This document shows, in pieces, positions 26,820 to 35,129 of a stretch of 64,000 nt of DNA. A program made the translations under genes and the position numbers. Source of the stretch: Cellvibrio sp. UBA7661 (GTDB taxonomy: Bacteria; Pseudomonadota; Gammaproteobacteria; Pseudomonadales; Cellvibrionaceae); NCBI GenBank assembly GCA_002483365.1, contig DLHT01000017.1, forward strand, positions 355,795-419,794, written 5' to 3'. The notes beneath the pieces were generated by a model that had not been told where the DNA came from, made no database searches, and saw only the letters and a list, made by a program, of their open reading frames with translations. The stretch's first letter is position 1; the number at the start of each line of letters is the position of its first letter.

Positions 26820-27287
26820 ATGAAACACATAGCGATATTTTTTTTAGGGTTGTGCGCGGCATTTCCCGTATTGGCAAATGATGAATGCGAAGCTGCTGTT
26901 GATGCAGCCGATTCCATGAATGTGAACCAAAAAGATTGTGATTACAGTAAAGAAGGGCTCAACGGCTTTTTGCAAAAAGCGTTTAAAAAAGGCAGTGAAG
27001 GTGCTGTATTGGAAACAAGCGGTAATAGTAAATCCGAATCACCTGAAGCCATTGAAAAAAATAATAAGGTTGCACCCGCAAAAAGTAATGTTCGTGAAAC
27101 TGCACAGCAGTCGTTCAGATTGAGTGTTGAGGTTGACCAGTGGGCGAATTTGCCGGTAGCGAGGGCGCAGCTGTTGCCTAAAGCATTGGAAAAATGTGGG
27201 AAAGGGTTTTCCATCACTGGCGAGCATTACCGTAGTTTGGCAATGGGCCGGATTGAGTTACAGCTACAATTTGAATGCGATAAATAA
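26820..27287 (+). CDS. Small secreted protein of unknown function
   Basis: A 155-residue protein. ATG 26820 is preceded by CGGGAGA and begins a signal peptide (MKHIAIFFLGLCAAFPVLA); a GTG at 26805 is less likely. The mature part has cysteines at the start (DECEA, KDCDY) and end (EKCGKGF, FECDK) that could pair. The middle (about residues 65-95) is Lys/Ser/Glu-rich and probably unstructured. The C-terminal ITGEHYRSLAMGRIELQLQFEC reads like a small beta domain. I do not recognise the family. It lies between the porin and the TonB-C-like gene. Confidence 0.7.
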   Translation: MKHIAIFFLGLCAAFPVLANDECEAAVDAADSMNVNQKDCDYSKEGLNGFLQKAFKKGSEGAVLETSGNSKSESPEAIEKNNKVAPAKSNVRETAQQSFRLSVEVDQWANLPVARAQLLPKALEKCGKGFSITGEHYRSLAMGRIELQLQFECDK

Positions 27288-27302
27288 TGTAATGCTTGAA
27301 AA

Positions 27303-27334
27303 TAAAAAAGGTCACAGTAATGTGACCTTTTTTA
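27303..27334. terminator. Bidirectional terminator
   Basis: AAAAAAGGTCAC ... GTGACCTTTTTT forms a stem flanked by A and T runs, so it can serve both the plus-strand gene ending at 27287 and the minus-strand gene ending at 27353. Confidence 0.85.
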
Positions 27335-27352
27335 TTACAACATCGGGTTTTA

Positions 27353-28078
27353 CTATTTCGCGTAATTCACTACAGCGATGTAGTGCATAGCGGTGGGTTT
27401 GTTTTCCACGAAGCCTGGAATAAATTTGGATTTTTTCAGTGAGCTTTCGATGCTATCAGCATCGGCTTGTTTACGCAGCGCCGCTTCAATGGTACTGACG
27501 GTTTCTACTTTTCCGTCGGCTTCAATGTTGGCCATCACACGGGTCATTTTGCCTTCGGCAAAAAATAATTTACCGTCGCCGCGCTCTTTGGTGGTGTAGT
27601 GTGCGTACCAATCGCTGGTGTCCAAACGTTCTTGCGGTGCGAAATAGTGAGTGCCGTATTGTGCTTGCAATGTGCCCAGGTTTGGCAGCAATACAATCGG
27701 TGCTTGGGTTCCGCCCAATGAATAGACAACACGCATTTGCATTCTTACCGGTACGGTTTTTCCGTCGATAGTTGCGGGTTCAAAAGTGGCGGATTTCAAC
27801 GCAGACTCAGTGACTTTTTGCATGGAAACCAGCGGACTGTTTTCGTAGCAATTAACAGCGTTGATATTACCGGTGCTCATTACATCGGCCTGGCAATAAA
27901 CCGCAACGGTTTTTACACCTTCGCCAAAAGAGGCGGGCAGGGTAATTTGTTTAGTTAATGTTTCAGCAGCATTGCCGAAGTTAGCAGGGGTATAAGCGGT
28001 GGCGTAGCTCGCAAATGGAGCTGCAGCCGCTACAATTGCCAGTGAGCGAATCAATTTTTTAAGAATATTGTTAGTCAT
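27353..28078 (-). CDS. Periplasmic protein with two TonB-C-like repeats
   Basis: A 241-residue exported protein. Residues 1-28 form a signal peptide (KLIRSLAIVAAAAPFASYATA). Two regions resemble the TonB C-terminal domain: about 70-115 (KVTESALKSATFEPATIDGK then PVRMQMRVVYS) and about 175-240 (ANIEADGKVETVSTIEAALR and SLKKSKFIPGFVENK). There is no membrane anchor and no proline-rich linker, so it cannot be a classical TonB. It lies 305 bases downstream of a TonB-receptor gene on the same strand. It may act as an accessory to, or regulator of, that receptor; the family call is by eye. Confidence 0.65.
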   Translation of the reverse strand: MTNNILKKLIRSLAIVAAAAPFASYATAYTPANFGNAAETLTKQITLPASFGEGVKTVAVYCQADVMSTGNINAVNCYENSPLVSMQKVTESALKSATFEPATIDGKTVPVRMQMRVVYSLGGTQAPIVLLPNLGTLQAQYGTHYFAPQERLDTSDWYAHYTTKERGDGKLFFAEGKMTRVMANIEADGKVETVSTIEAALRKQADADSIESSLKKSKFIPGFVENKPTAMHYIAVVNYAK

Positions 28079-28178
28079 TTTAGTGCTCCTCGTGAATCAA
28101 TAAACGGCAACCTGCACCCTTTCGGGTCAACGATCTCCGAACTCATTGTCAGATTAGCACCGGCCTTAGCATACTATT

Positions 28179-28196
28179 GTGAATAGTTTGTGACAA
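28179..28196 (-). promoter_or_regulatory. Possible Pho box upstream of the TonB-C-like gene
   Basis: On the minus strand TTGTCAC (28196-28190) and TATTCAC (28185-28179) are 11 bases apart with spacer AAAC. A -10-like TATGCT follows at 28173-28168, which is closer than usual for PhoB promoters. Only two half-sites are seen, so this is weaker than the other two arrays. Confidence 0.4.
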
Positions 28197-28283
28197 TTTC
28201 GGGCCTAAACACAAAAAAGTTAAAAAGTTTTTGTTATTTACACTGTTTTTATAAAAATCCTTACGGGAAAAATAATGGCAAGC

Positions 28284-28306
28284 AAAAAAAGCCACCCGAA
28301 GGTGGC
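28284..28306 (-). terminator. Rho-independent terminator of the second TonB receptor gene
   Basis: On the minus strand GCCACC-TTCG-GGTGGC is followed by seven T, a strong UUCG-loop terminator. Confidence 0.9.
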
Positions 28307-28383
28307 TTGTGTAATCCTTTTAAATAAATCTCCGTTAAATCCATTTCCTTATAGGCGGGACATCCTGTCTCTCCCTGTCCTTT

Positions 28384-31071
28384 TTAAAAGTTGTAGCTGA
28401 TGTCAAGGCTGATGCTGGTGCCCACTTCTTGACGAAGAATGGTGACATCTTGCCCTTGCACATTGGTTTGGGTGATTTCACGATCTTCATCCAGCAAGTT
28501 GCGCAGTTTTGCTTTGAGGATGAGCTGCTCAATCGGATAGTAGGAATAGGTAAAATCCAGCGAGCTAAACGGTTGCTCAAAGGCATCGTCGTGACCAGTA
28601 TCAACGGCAGCGAGTGTCAGTTTTTCACCGGCGATATTGTAGGAAAGCGCTGCGCCGTGTTTACCATCATCCGAGTCATAACCCAATTGCGCATTGAGTA
28701 CGTAAGGCGATTGGCCACTCATGGTGCGAACGCTATTGGTGTAACCACCGTTGGTGGGTGAAACCACTTCTGAATCACTCAGTGTCAAATTACCTGATAC
28801 GAAAAATCCGTAATCAAGATTCCACAAGCCTTCAAATTCCACACCGTAGAGCTCGCCAGACAATGCGTTTTCAAAACTCATGATGATGTCGCTGTCTGAA
28901 CCGGGTTCCAGTTTTTGTTCGATAGGATCAGTGATGTCTTTGTAGAACAAAGAAACGGTCAGGTTGTTGCCGCCATCGAAATACCATTCACCACGTAAAT
29001 CGATATTATCCAACATGGAATCGCGCAGGTTTGGATTGCCGCGCACGCGGATATTCAATTCAGGATCGATATAAACCACATCGGCCATTTCACGCAGGTC
29101 AGGGCGCACCACCGTTTGCGCATAACTCAAACGCAACTGGAAGGTTTCTGAATTCATGAAGCCATCGTTGATGTAGGTTAATGCCGCCGATGGATACACA
29201 TCGTCACTGCGACGAGTGTAAGTCTGGTTTTCGTTTTGCAATTCTTTGATCAGGTTTTCCAGCGTAATGCCGGTGTAATCGAGCAGATCGAGTGGCAACA
29301 GCGCGGTGCGGAAATCTTCGTAGCGCGCACCAGCGGTGATGCGCCAGGTATCGCTCAGGGTTGCATCGATCATCCCGTAAAACGCATCGGTCATTTGCCC
29401 GGCAATATAACTTTCGGTACCGAAACCGCGGCTCATGGTCAATTCAAAATCGTTGCTGAGATTATTGATTTTGCTATCGGTAAACACATCGCCCGGCATG
29501 CCTTCCAGGAAGCTGCCGCCACCCACATCAATCAGTGCGGTGTAACCAAAATATTGGCGCGATTTGTCGTTGTAGCTATAACCACCGCTGAGCGTAACTT
29601 CGGCGTTGTCAAACAGCAGGGGTAATTTTGCATTCCAGCCGTGGCTTATTACATCGTCTTGCAAATTCAAAAATGCAAATTGTGCCGATGAATTGGAGGT
29701 AATGCGTGTGCTGAGAATTTCACCGGTTTGTGGATCTACCGTGTTATCACCGCCAATGGTGGTTGCGCCGGGAATATTGGTTTCCACTGTGGAATCCGAA
29801 TAAAACCAATCGACACTGATATCACCCAAGGTATTGCCGGAAAGTTGGTCGAATTTGTGCGTACCCAAGGCTTGGGTAATTTCAACTTCGCGATCCTGAT
29901 AGCGGGTTTCGTAGGTAACTTTTTGGTTGCCGTCAGCCAAATTGTTGTTGCTGTTTTGCGCAAAAGTAATGGCTGCTTCATCGGTTTCGTTGCCGATCAA
30001 CATGTAACTGGCTTCGATGTTGTGCATGTCTTGATAGTTGATACCGACACCAATCGAACCCAGTTCTTTTGTGTCTTCCTGGGTGCGTTTAGTGGAAGAG
30101 TAGGTGACATCGGGTGAGCCTACGCCTTGGCGGATTTGGTTTTTGTTGCGCCATTCGGTTTTTTCAGACCAGTTGAGAATGCTGCCGACAGTCCAATCGT
30201 CACCAATATCCCAAGAGTTGCCGAGTGCAACTGAGCCGTTTTGATCCAAAGGTGAATCGTCTTCACGGATAGCGACATCGCGGTTTAATGACAACATCAA
30301 ACTGCGGTTGATCGCAATGGATTCCTGCGCTTGTTCGGGCGTCACACTGTTATCAACTTCGGTGCTCAGAATACGGCGGATACCGTTGATATCCAGATAG
30401 CCTTGGTAAGTGTCCAATGCTTGGTCGATGGCTTTTGGTAAGCCACTGGTTTTACCGCCACCTGAATAGGTGATATCGCCATCGCCGCTATTGGTGTTGG
30501 TACCGGTACCGAGGGTGATGTTAAAAATAAATTCATCCGGAACACTCTTGGTGCGGATGTTGACGTTGCCGCCGCCAAAGTGCGCGGGCAGGTCAGGTGA
30601 ATAGGATTTCTGGATTTTTAAACTATCCACGATGGATGCGGGAATAATATCCAGCGGTAATACATTGCGCGTCAATTCTGGCGATGGCACTTGGGCACCG
30701 TTCAATTGCACGCTGGAGTAACGCTCACCAAGGCCGCGCACATAAACGTATTTGCCCTGGTTTAAGGTCACGCCGGTCACACGGGTGAGCGCGACGGCCA
30801 CGTTGGAGTCACCGGTGCGGGAAATTTGGTCTGAACCCATCAGGTCAGCAGCGAACGCATCTTCCATTCGCTCCTGCACAATCGTTTGTGCACCGCTTTG
30901 CTGGCGGCCGGTTACTAACATTTCTTCCAGTACGGGCGCTTCTATCGCAGGCATTGGAATACTTGGTTGCTCATCGGCTTCTTGGGCGAAACCGGGTTGC
31001 GCCAATACTGACAGTGAGGCAGCAGAAATGGCGATAAATAATTTGTGGCGGTTGGGTAAACAATTTTGCAT
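28384..31071 (-). CDS. TonB-dependent receptor (second)
   Basis: An outer-membrane receptor of about 895 residues. AAAAGG lies 8 bases before ATG 31071 and only 2 bases before ATG 31077, so 31071 is preferred. Residues 1-29 form a signal peptide ending GFAQ. A TonB-box-like EEMLVTG lies at about 49-55. Plug motifs are VALTRVTGVTLNQGKYVYVRGLGERYSSVQLNGA-like, with the NVLPLDIIP and SYSPDLPAHFGGGNVNIRTK segments, and the barrel ends in LDISYNF. The gene lies downstream of the beta-helix-like lipoprotein, separated by a strong terminator. Pho boxes upstream of that lipoprotein suggest uptake of a phosphorus-containing ligand; this is inference. Confidence 0.92.
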   Translation of the reverse strand: MQNCLPNRHKLFIAISAASLSVLAQPGFAQEADEQPSIPMPAIEAPVLEEMLVTGRQQSGAQTIVQERMEDAFAADLMGSDQISRTGDSNVAVALTRVTGVTLNQGKYVYVRGLGERYSSVQLNGAQVPSPELTRNVLPLDIIPASIVDSLKIQKSYSPDLPAHFGGGNVNIRTKSVPDEFIFNITLGTGTNTNSGDGDITYSGGGKTSGLPKAIDQALDTYQGYLDINGIRRILSTEVDNSVTPEQAQESIAINRSLMLSLNRDVAIREDDSPLDQNGSVALGNSWDIGDDWTVGSILNWSEKTEWRNKNQIRQGVGSPDVTYSSTKRTQEDTKELGSIGVGINYQDMHNIEASYMLIGNETDEAAITFAQNSNNNLADGNQKVTYETRYQDREVEITQALGTHKFDQLSGNTLGDISVDWFYSDSTVETNIPGATTIGGDNTVDPQTGEILSTRITSNSSAQFAFLNLQDDVISHGWNAKLPLLFDNAEVTLSGGYSYNDKSRQYFGYTALIDVGGGSFLEGMPGDVFTDSKINNLSNDFELTMSRGFGTESYIAGQMTDAFYGMIDATLSDTWRITAGARYEDFRTALLPLDLLDYTGITLENLIKELQNENQTYTRRSDDVYPSAALTYINDGFMNSETFQLRLSYAQTVVRPDLREMADVVYIDPELNIRVRGNPNLRDSMLDNIDLRGEWYFDGGNNLTVSLFYKDITDPIEQKLEPGSDSDIIMSFENALSGELYGVEFEGLWNLDYGFFVSGNLTLSDSEVVSPTNGGYTNSVRTMSGQSPYVLNAQLGYDSDDGKHGAALSYNIAGEKLTLAAVDTGHDDAFEQPFSSLDFTYSYYPIEQLILKAKLRNLLDEDREITQTNVQGQDVTILRQEVGTSISLDISYNF

Positions 31072-31124
31072 GGTCATAACCTTTTCTGATTCGTTGGTCT
31101 GCAGGGCGCGGCATCTGGTGTTAT

Positions 31125-31156
31125 CAAAAAGAGAGGCGCCCTAGGGCGCCTCTTTT
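31125..31156 (-). terminator. Rho-independent terminator between lipoprotein and receptor genes
   Basis: Minus strand GAGGCGCC-CTAG-GGCGCCTC followed by a T-rich run. It would end the lipoprotein transcript or attenuate read-through into the TonB receptor gene. Confidence 0.88.
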
Positions 31157-31191
31157 CCGTTGCCAGCAACAAGGCGTATGTATGCCCTGAA

Positions 31192-32850
31192 TTAGTTGGC
31201 GGTCATGCCTACAGTCCAGCCTGAAACCCAGTCGTTGCTTTCGCTAACGGCACCGATGAAGTTCACGCTATCAAAGAAGTTGTTGCTTCCTGCTGCTGGT
31301 GCAGTAGTGGTTGATGGATTTTCAGACAGTTTGGTCACGTCGGTTACCGGCACAGTGATCGCTGCCGCGTTGCCATCGGTCATGCTCGCCAGAGTCAGGT
31401 AAGCGCGTGGGTTAGTCGCCAAATCTTTGAGGATGTTGGCTGGCAAACCACCGGTGACAGCTGAGTCGATTACCACGTTGTTGTTGCCTGCGGCGGTGAA
31501 CCAGGTTTTCAGGTTGAAACCAGCATTGCTTGGGTCAACCTTGCCGGTTTTGATCGCTTCGGTACAGGCAACCAGGGTGCTCTTAACAACAGAGATACCT
31601 GCTTCCATCGCATCGCCAGTTTGTGGGCCTTCGGTATCATCGTGTTCAAAGCATTCGTTAGATGACATGCCGGTGGCGTTAGAGGTGATGATCGAGTTGT
31701 AGATTTCGAACTGGGTGCCTTCACGCAACAGTGGGCCTTCTGAGTCACCTTTAGAGGTTGGGAAGGTGCCTTGGTTGGTATCAACCGCGCTGGTCACACA
31801 GGTGTGGTTGGAGATGCGTGGGTGGGTCATTGGCAGAATGCCATCGCCACGGCCTTCACCGGTGTTGTCGCCTTCGATACAACGGTTTGCACCAGAGGTA
31901 TGGATGGCCAATGCGAATTGGATGTTACCTACGTAGCCATCAGCAAAGTCGAAAGAGTCATCGGCAACGTTCACAGCAACTACGTGCTTGAGGTTCACTG
32001 CACCGCCGAACATTTCAAAGCCATCGTCACGGGTAGAGTAGGTTTGTACGTAATCGACAACAGTACCTGAGCCAACGGCGTAAAAAGTAATACCGTTCAA
32101 TTCATTGCCATCAACCACTTCATAACCAGCGTGCTTAACAACAACGTAACGCAATACGCCTGATGATTCGCTGTTGTTGTTACCACCGTAAGTACCTGGG
32201 CGGCCTTCAGAGGTCACGTGACAGTTGCTTGGGTCGGTACATTTGTTGGTCAAACCTTGACCGAGGATTTGGATGCCGCCCCACAGACCGCGATCACCTT
32301 CGGTCGCTGATTTTTCAATCAAGTCTTTGGTCGCACTGAATACGATAGGTGCTTCTTTGGTGCCTTCTGCAAAAATTTGTGAACCGCGCGCTACACGCAC
32401 GTAATCAACCGGGTTGCTGAATGCTAATTTCGCCCCCGCTTTGATGGTCAGGATAGGGCCAGCGCCTGCTGCTGGTACCTTAACGCCAGCGGCAACATCG
32501 TTGGCATCAATATCTTCACCGACAAACAAGCTGTCCTGGAAAATGTGCACACCGTTGTTTGCCAGAGCAGGGATTTCAAGGTCAGTAGTCAGCGGGCGTG
32601 TATCGCTCACAAAGGTTACGCCGTAAGTACAGTTATTACCGCTGAAAGTTCCCTGGAATGTTTGACCACCCAACTCATAAGAGGCGCAAGGGTTATTGGC
32701 AACTGAAGAGCTGCTAGCACCGTTGTTGTTAGTGGTATTGTTGTTTGAATCAGTCACAGTGTTGCTTGGGTTCAAATTGATATCACCGCCACCACAGGCA
32801 GCCAGGGTTGCAGCGAGTACATTCAATGCAAAAAGATTTTTCAGTTTCAT
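31192..32850 (-). CDS. Large beta-helix-like lipoprotein of unknown function
   Basis: A 552-residue lipoprotein. The signal peptide ends in the lipobox TLAAC with C19 as the acylated residue, followed by GGG and an Asn/Ser-rich linker (about 25-50). The rest is rich in short Gly/Asn/Val repeats such as GLWGGIQILGQG, VVVKHAGYEV, DGFEMFGGAVNLKHVVAVNVADDSFDFADGY and TCVTSAVD, like right-handed parallel beta-helix surface proteins. Conserved Cys pairs (NKCTDPSNCH, NRCIEGDN, NECFEHDD, VACTEA) may form disulfides. It lies upstream of the TonB receptor on the same strand and has an upstream Pho-box array. It may capture or process the receptor's ligand at the cell surface; the enzymatic activity, if any, is unknown. 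Confidence 0.75.
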   Translation of the reverse strand: MKLKNLFALNVLAATLAACGGGDINLNPSNTVTDSNNNTTNNNGASSSSVANNPCASYELGGQTFQGTFSGNNCTYGVTFVSDTRPLTTDLEIPALANNGVHIFQDSLFVGEDIDANDVAAGVKVPAAGAGPILTIKAGAKLAFSNPVDYVRVARGSQIFAEGTKEAPIVFSATKDLIEKSATEGDRGLWGGIQILGQGLTNKCTDPSNCHVTSEGRPGTYGGNNNSESSGVLRYVVVKHAGYEVVDGNELNGITFYAVGSGTVVDYVQTYSTRDDGFEMFGGAVNLKHVVAVNVADDSFDFADGYVGNIQFALAIHTSGANRCIEGDNTGEGRGDGILPMTHPRISNHTCVTSAVDTNQGTFPTSKGDSEGPLLREGTQFEIYNSIITSNATGMSSNECFEHDDTEGPQTGDAMEAGISVVKSTLVACTEAIKTGKVDPSNAGFNLKTWFTAAGNNNVVIDSAVTGGLPANILKDLATNPRAYLTLASMTDGNAAAITVPVTDVTKLSENPSTTTAPAAGSNNFFDSVNFIGAVSESNDWVSGWTVGMTAN

Positions 32851-33223
32851 GGGGCCACTCTCTTCTAGTAAGGGAACTCTTTAATAAGGGAAATGTGAAC
32901 GCTGCGGTTTTTGTGAGAGCTGTCCGCTTCTGCGTTTGTGGCGCTATCTTTGATGACAAATATGAAATCTGGACGACAGTTTGATGAAAGTTTTATTTCG
33001 GTTAGATGTCAGAAATATGTCAAAAAGGCTTTGTTGCAATTTGTAACTGGCGCAATTTTTCGCGATAAAGGCGGTTGTTGGCGGAGTGATGATTGGTTAA
33101 AGTGGCCGGCATCGCGCCTGCCATATCGGGTCGCTATACGTCTTATTCTTTCCGCAATTCAGGTTTGCAATTCGGGTCTGCAACTCAGACCGGCAATCGC
33201 TTACCTTATCTTCCAGGGAACTT
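32851..33223. other. Divergent intergenic region between lipoprotein and mlaA
   Basis: About 370 bases. The half nearest the lipoprotein gene contains the Pho-box array. The half nearest mlaA shows no clear motif beyond a ribosome site (cagggaact) before the mlaA ATG. No gene is visible. Confidence 0.5.
32962..33023 (-). promoter_or_regulatory. Extended Pho-box array upstream of the lipoprotein gene
   Basis: Reading the minus strand from 33023, six consecutive 11-base units begin TTGACAT, CTGACAT, CCGAAAT, CTTTCAT, CTGTCGT and ATTTCAT, each followed by four mostly A/T bases. The first two and the fourth and fifth match the PhoB half-site CTGTCAT closely; the third is poor. The strict 11-base period across 62 bases is the hallmark of tandem PhoB sites. 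The lipoprotein start is about 110 bases downstream. Confidence 0.75.
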
Positions 33224-33988
33224 ATGAAACTGAATCTCTCGCCTTCATCGTCTTTCTCCTTACGTCCATTGGTTGCCGGGTTAGCGGTTACATTGGGCTT
33301 GGTCATTCCACTTGGCGTGTTTGCGCAGGATGACCAGGAGGCCGCAGACCAGGATCCCTGGCAGGGGTATAACCGTGCGATGTTTAAGTTCAATGATGCG
33401 GTTGATCGCTGGACGCTCAAACCTTTGGCGAAAAGTTATAAATTTGTCATGCCCGATCCATTGGAAACTGGTGTCGGTAATATTTTTGACAACATCCAGG
33501 AAGTCCCCAATGTTATCAACGGCGTACTGCAGTGGGATCTCAAAGGTGCCGCACATGACACAGGGCGTTTGCTGGTGAATAGCACCCTGGGGATTGGCGG
33601 TTTGCTGGACGTAGCCAAATACATGCACCTACCAGCCGATGAAGATGAAGATTTTGGCCAGACATTGGCGGTGTGGGGGGTTGGGCAGGGGCCTTATCTG
33701 GTATTGCCATTTTTGGGCCCAAGTACTGTGCGCGATGGTTTTGGTAAGCCCATCGACTGGTATACCGACCCGACTACCTATATCGATCACGTGCGTACCG
33801 AAAACACGATGCGCGCATTTAAGCTGTTGGATACCCGCGCAAGTTTGCTGGATCTTGAAAAGAATATTACGGGTGATCGCTATACATTTGTGCGCGATGT
33901 GTATTTGCAGCGCCGTGACTACCTGATCAATAACGGCGAGGTTGAGGACGATTTTGGTTCAGAAGACTTTGATGAAGAAGATTTTTGA
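33224..33988 (+). CDS. mlaA: MlaA/VacJ-family phospholipid transport protein
   Basis: A 254-residue MlaA homologue. MlaA sits in the inner leaflet of the outer membrane with porins and removes mislocalised phospholipids, passing them to MlaC. Family motifs are visible: DPWQGYNRAMFKFNDAVDRW, then FDNIQEVPNVINGVLQ, NSTLGIGGLLDVA, FGQTLAVWGVGQGPYLVLPFLGPSTVRD and a YLQRRDYLI segment. The signal peptide ends GVFAQDD with no lipobox cysteine, so unlike E. coli MlaA it is probably not acylated. An acidic C-terminal tail (DDFGSEDFDEEDF) is also notable. It stands alone; other mla genes are not in the window. Confidence 0.92.
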   Translation: MKLNLSPSSSFSLRPLVAGLAVTLGLVIPLGVFAQDDQEAADQDPWQGYNRAMFKFNDAVDRWTLKPLAKSYKFVMPDPLETGVGNIFDNIQEVPNVINGVLQWDLKGAAHDTGRLLVNSTLGIGGLLDVAKYMHLPADEDEDFGQTLAVWGVGQGPYLVLPFLGPSTVRDGFGKPIDWYTDPTTYIDHVRTENTMRAFKLLDTRASLLDLEKNITGDRYTFVRDVYLQRRDYLINNGEVEDDFGSEDFDEEDF

Positions 33989-34008
33989 CGGGGAGTTTTG
34001 ATCGCAAG

Positions 34009-34034
34009 CGGCCACTTTTCAGTGGCCGTTTTGT
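34009..34034 (+). terminator. Rho-independent terminator of mlaA
   Basis: CGGCCACT, TTTC loop, AGTGGCCG and TTTTG. Confidence 0.85.
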
Positions 34035-34065
34035 TATGTGCGATCAGTAATGTGTCGGCGTGGTT

Positions 34066-34377
34066 CTAGTTGGGAAGTATCTGGATAATTTCCAAGCCTA
34101 AGATGTAATCGCCGTTATCGTTAGTCGATGTGCGTGCAACCTTTGCTTTGGCTTTCAGCGTTGGGCTGTGGCCGTGATCAGAAGACACCTCAACCTCAAC
34201 TTCAGTACCTGCAGGAAGGCTTTGTTTGGCTTCCACTTGCAGGCCTCCACCACTTAGATCCAGGCACAAGCCCTCAATGACATCGGCTGACGAAGCCAGT
34301 TTTGCACTCAAAGGTGCACCGATTTTCATCCGGATAAAATCGCGCTTTTCGCTGTAAGGCTTATCGTTAATCCCCAT
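34066..34377 (-). CDS. PilZ-domain c-di-GMP-binding protein
   Basis: A 103-residue stand-alone PilZ domain. Both c-di-GMP motifs are present: RxxxR at 12-16 (RDFIR) and DxSxxG at 40-45 (DLSGGG). It should therefore bind cyclic di-GMP and signal to an unknown partner, for example in motility or exopolysaccharide control. It has no membrane segment or second domain. It is convergent with mlaA and not obviously in an operon. Confidence 0.85.
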   Translation of the reverse strand: MGINDKPYSEKRDFIRMKIGAPLSAKLASSADVIEGLCLDLSGGGLQVEAKQSLPAGTEVEVEVSSDHGHSPTLKAKAKVARTSTNDNGDYILGLEIIQILPN

Positions 34378-34506
34378 AGCTTGTTCCTCGTTATTAGTGT
34401 GATTGACGAGAGGTTATGGTCTTGGCAAGACTTCAAAGAGTGTAGCACAGGGGTTTGGGTTGCCAGCCATCCATAGTGGATTTCTGTGATCTTCTTGATT
34501 ACAGGC

Positions 34507-34531
34507 GAAAAAAAACCGCGCAATGCGCGGT
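34507..34531 (-). terminator. Rho-independent terminator of fdxA
   Basis: On the minus strand CCGCGC-ATT-GCGCGG followed by eight T. Confidence 0.9.
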
Positions 34532-34566
34532 TTTAGCCAGTAGGTACATTGTCCTACCTAAGGCGA

Positions 34567-34890
34567 TTAACGCTCCAGATATTGCAATTTGCCTGGAACA
34601 CCATCCCACTCGGCGTGGTCGGCAGGGGCATCTTTCATTTCGGTGATGTTTGGCCACACCTGCGCCAGTTCGGCGTTCAATTCCAGGAATACCGCTTGGT
34701 CTTCCGGTAGTTCATCTTCCGAGAAGATGGCGCCAACAGGGCATTCAGGTTCACACAAGGCACAATCAATACACTCATCCGGGTGAATCACCAGAAAATT
34801 GGGGCCTTCGTAGAAACAATCTACAGGGCAGACTTCCACACAGTCAGTGTGTTTACATTTGATGCAATTTTCCCCAACTACAAACGTCAT
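34567..34890 (-). CDS. fdxA: Seven-iron ferredoxin FdxA
   Basis: A 107-residue ferredoxin of the Azotobacter FdI type with one 3Fe-4S and one 4Fe-4S cluster. Cysteines lie at 9, 12, 17, 21, 25 and at 40, 43, 46, 50, in the layout MTFVVGENCIKCKHTDC and CIDCALCEPECP. ATG 34890 has GGGAG 6 bases upstream; the longer frame from 34926 is not supported. It is a low-potential electron carrier; the partner is unknown. It lies next to mutS, as in many pseudomonads. Confidence 0.95.
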   Translation of the reverse strand: MTFVVGENCIKCKHTDCVEVCPVDCFYEGPNFLVIHPDECIDCALCEPECPVGAIFSEDELPEDQAVFLELNAELAQVWPNITEMKDAPADHAEWDGVPGKLQYLER

Positions 34891-35129
34891 AGGAGACTCC
34901 CACAAGTAACAGAATTCGATAGTCAATGCGCCAGTTCACCGGGCGCAACGCAAGAGCGCGCATTCTAAACAGCCAAACCCGGTTTGGGTAGGCTTTTTCC
35001 GCTGAAACATCCCCGAAAAGCGCTGATTTCAGTGTGAAAAAGCGCAGTTGAGAATGGTTCTTTTTGAATACCGATTTTGGTGATAACCCATATCAAATTT
35101 GTCGATACCCGTTAGCTATTTTCCTCGCA

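Larger units (their letters stand above)
28079..28383 (-). other. Intergenic region with terminator and promoter
   Basis: This 305-base gap separates the TonB receptor gene from the TonB-C-like gene. It holds the receptor's terminator (28284-28306) and a weak Pho-box-like pair (28179-28196) followed by TATGCT. No gene is visible. Confidence 0.5.

Noticed and set aside
29236..30117. Plus-strand ORFs (about 129 codons each) opposite the second TonB receptor
   Set aside because: Antisense shadows of a full-length receptor with intact signal peptide, plug and barrel.
34970..35002. Terminator hairpin between fdxA and mutS (ccaaacccggtttgg with flanking gcc/ggc)
   Set aside because: The T run is on the plus strand where no gene ends, and the minus-strand side lacks a convincing T tract, so I did not list it.
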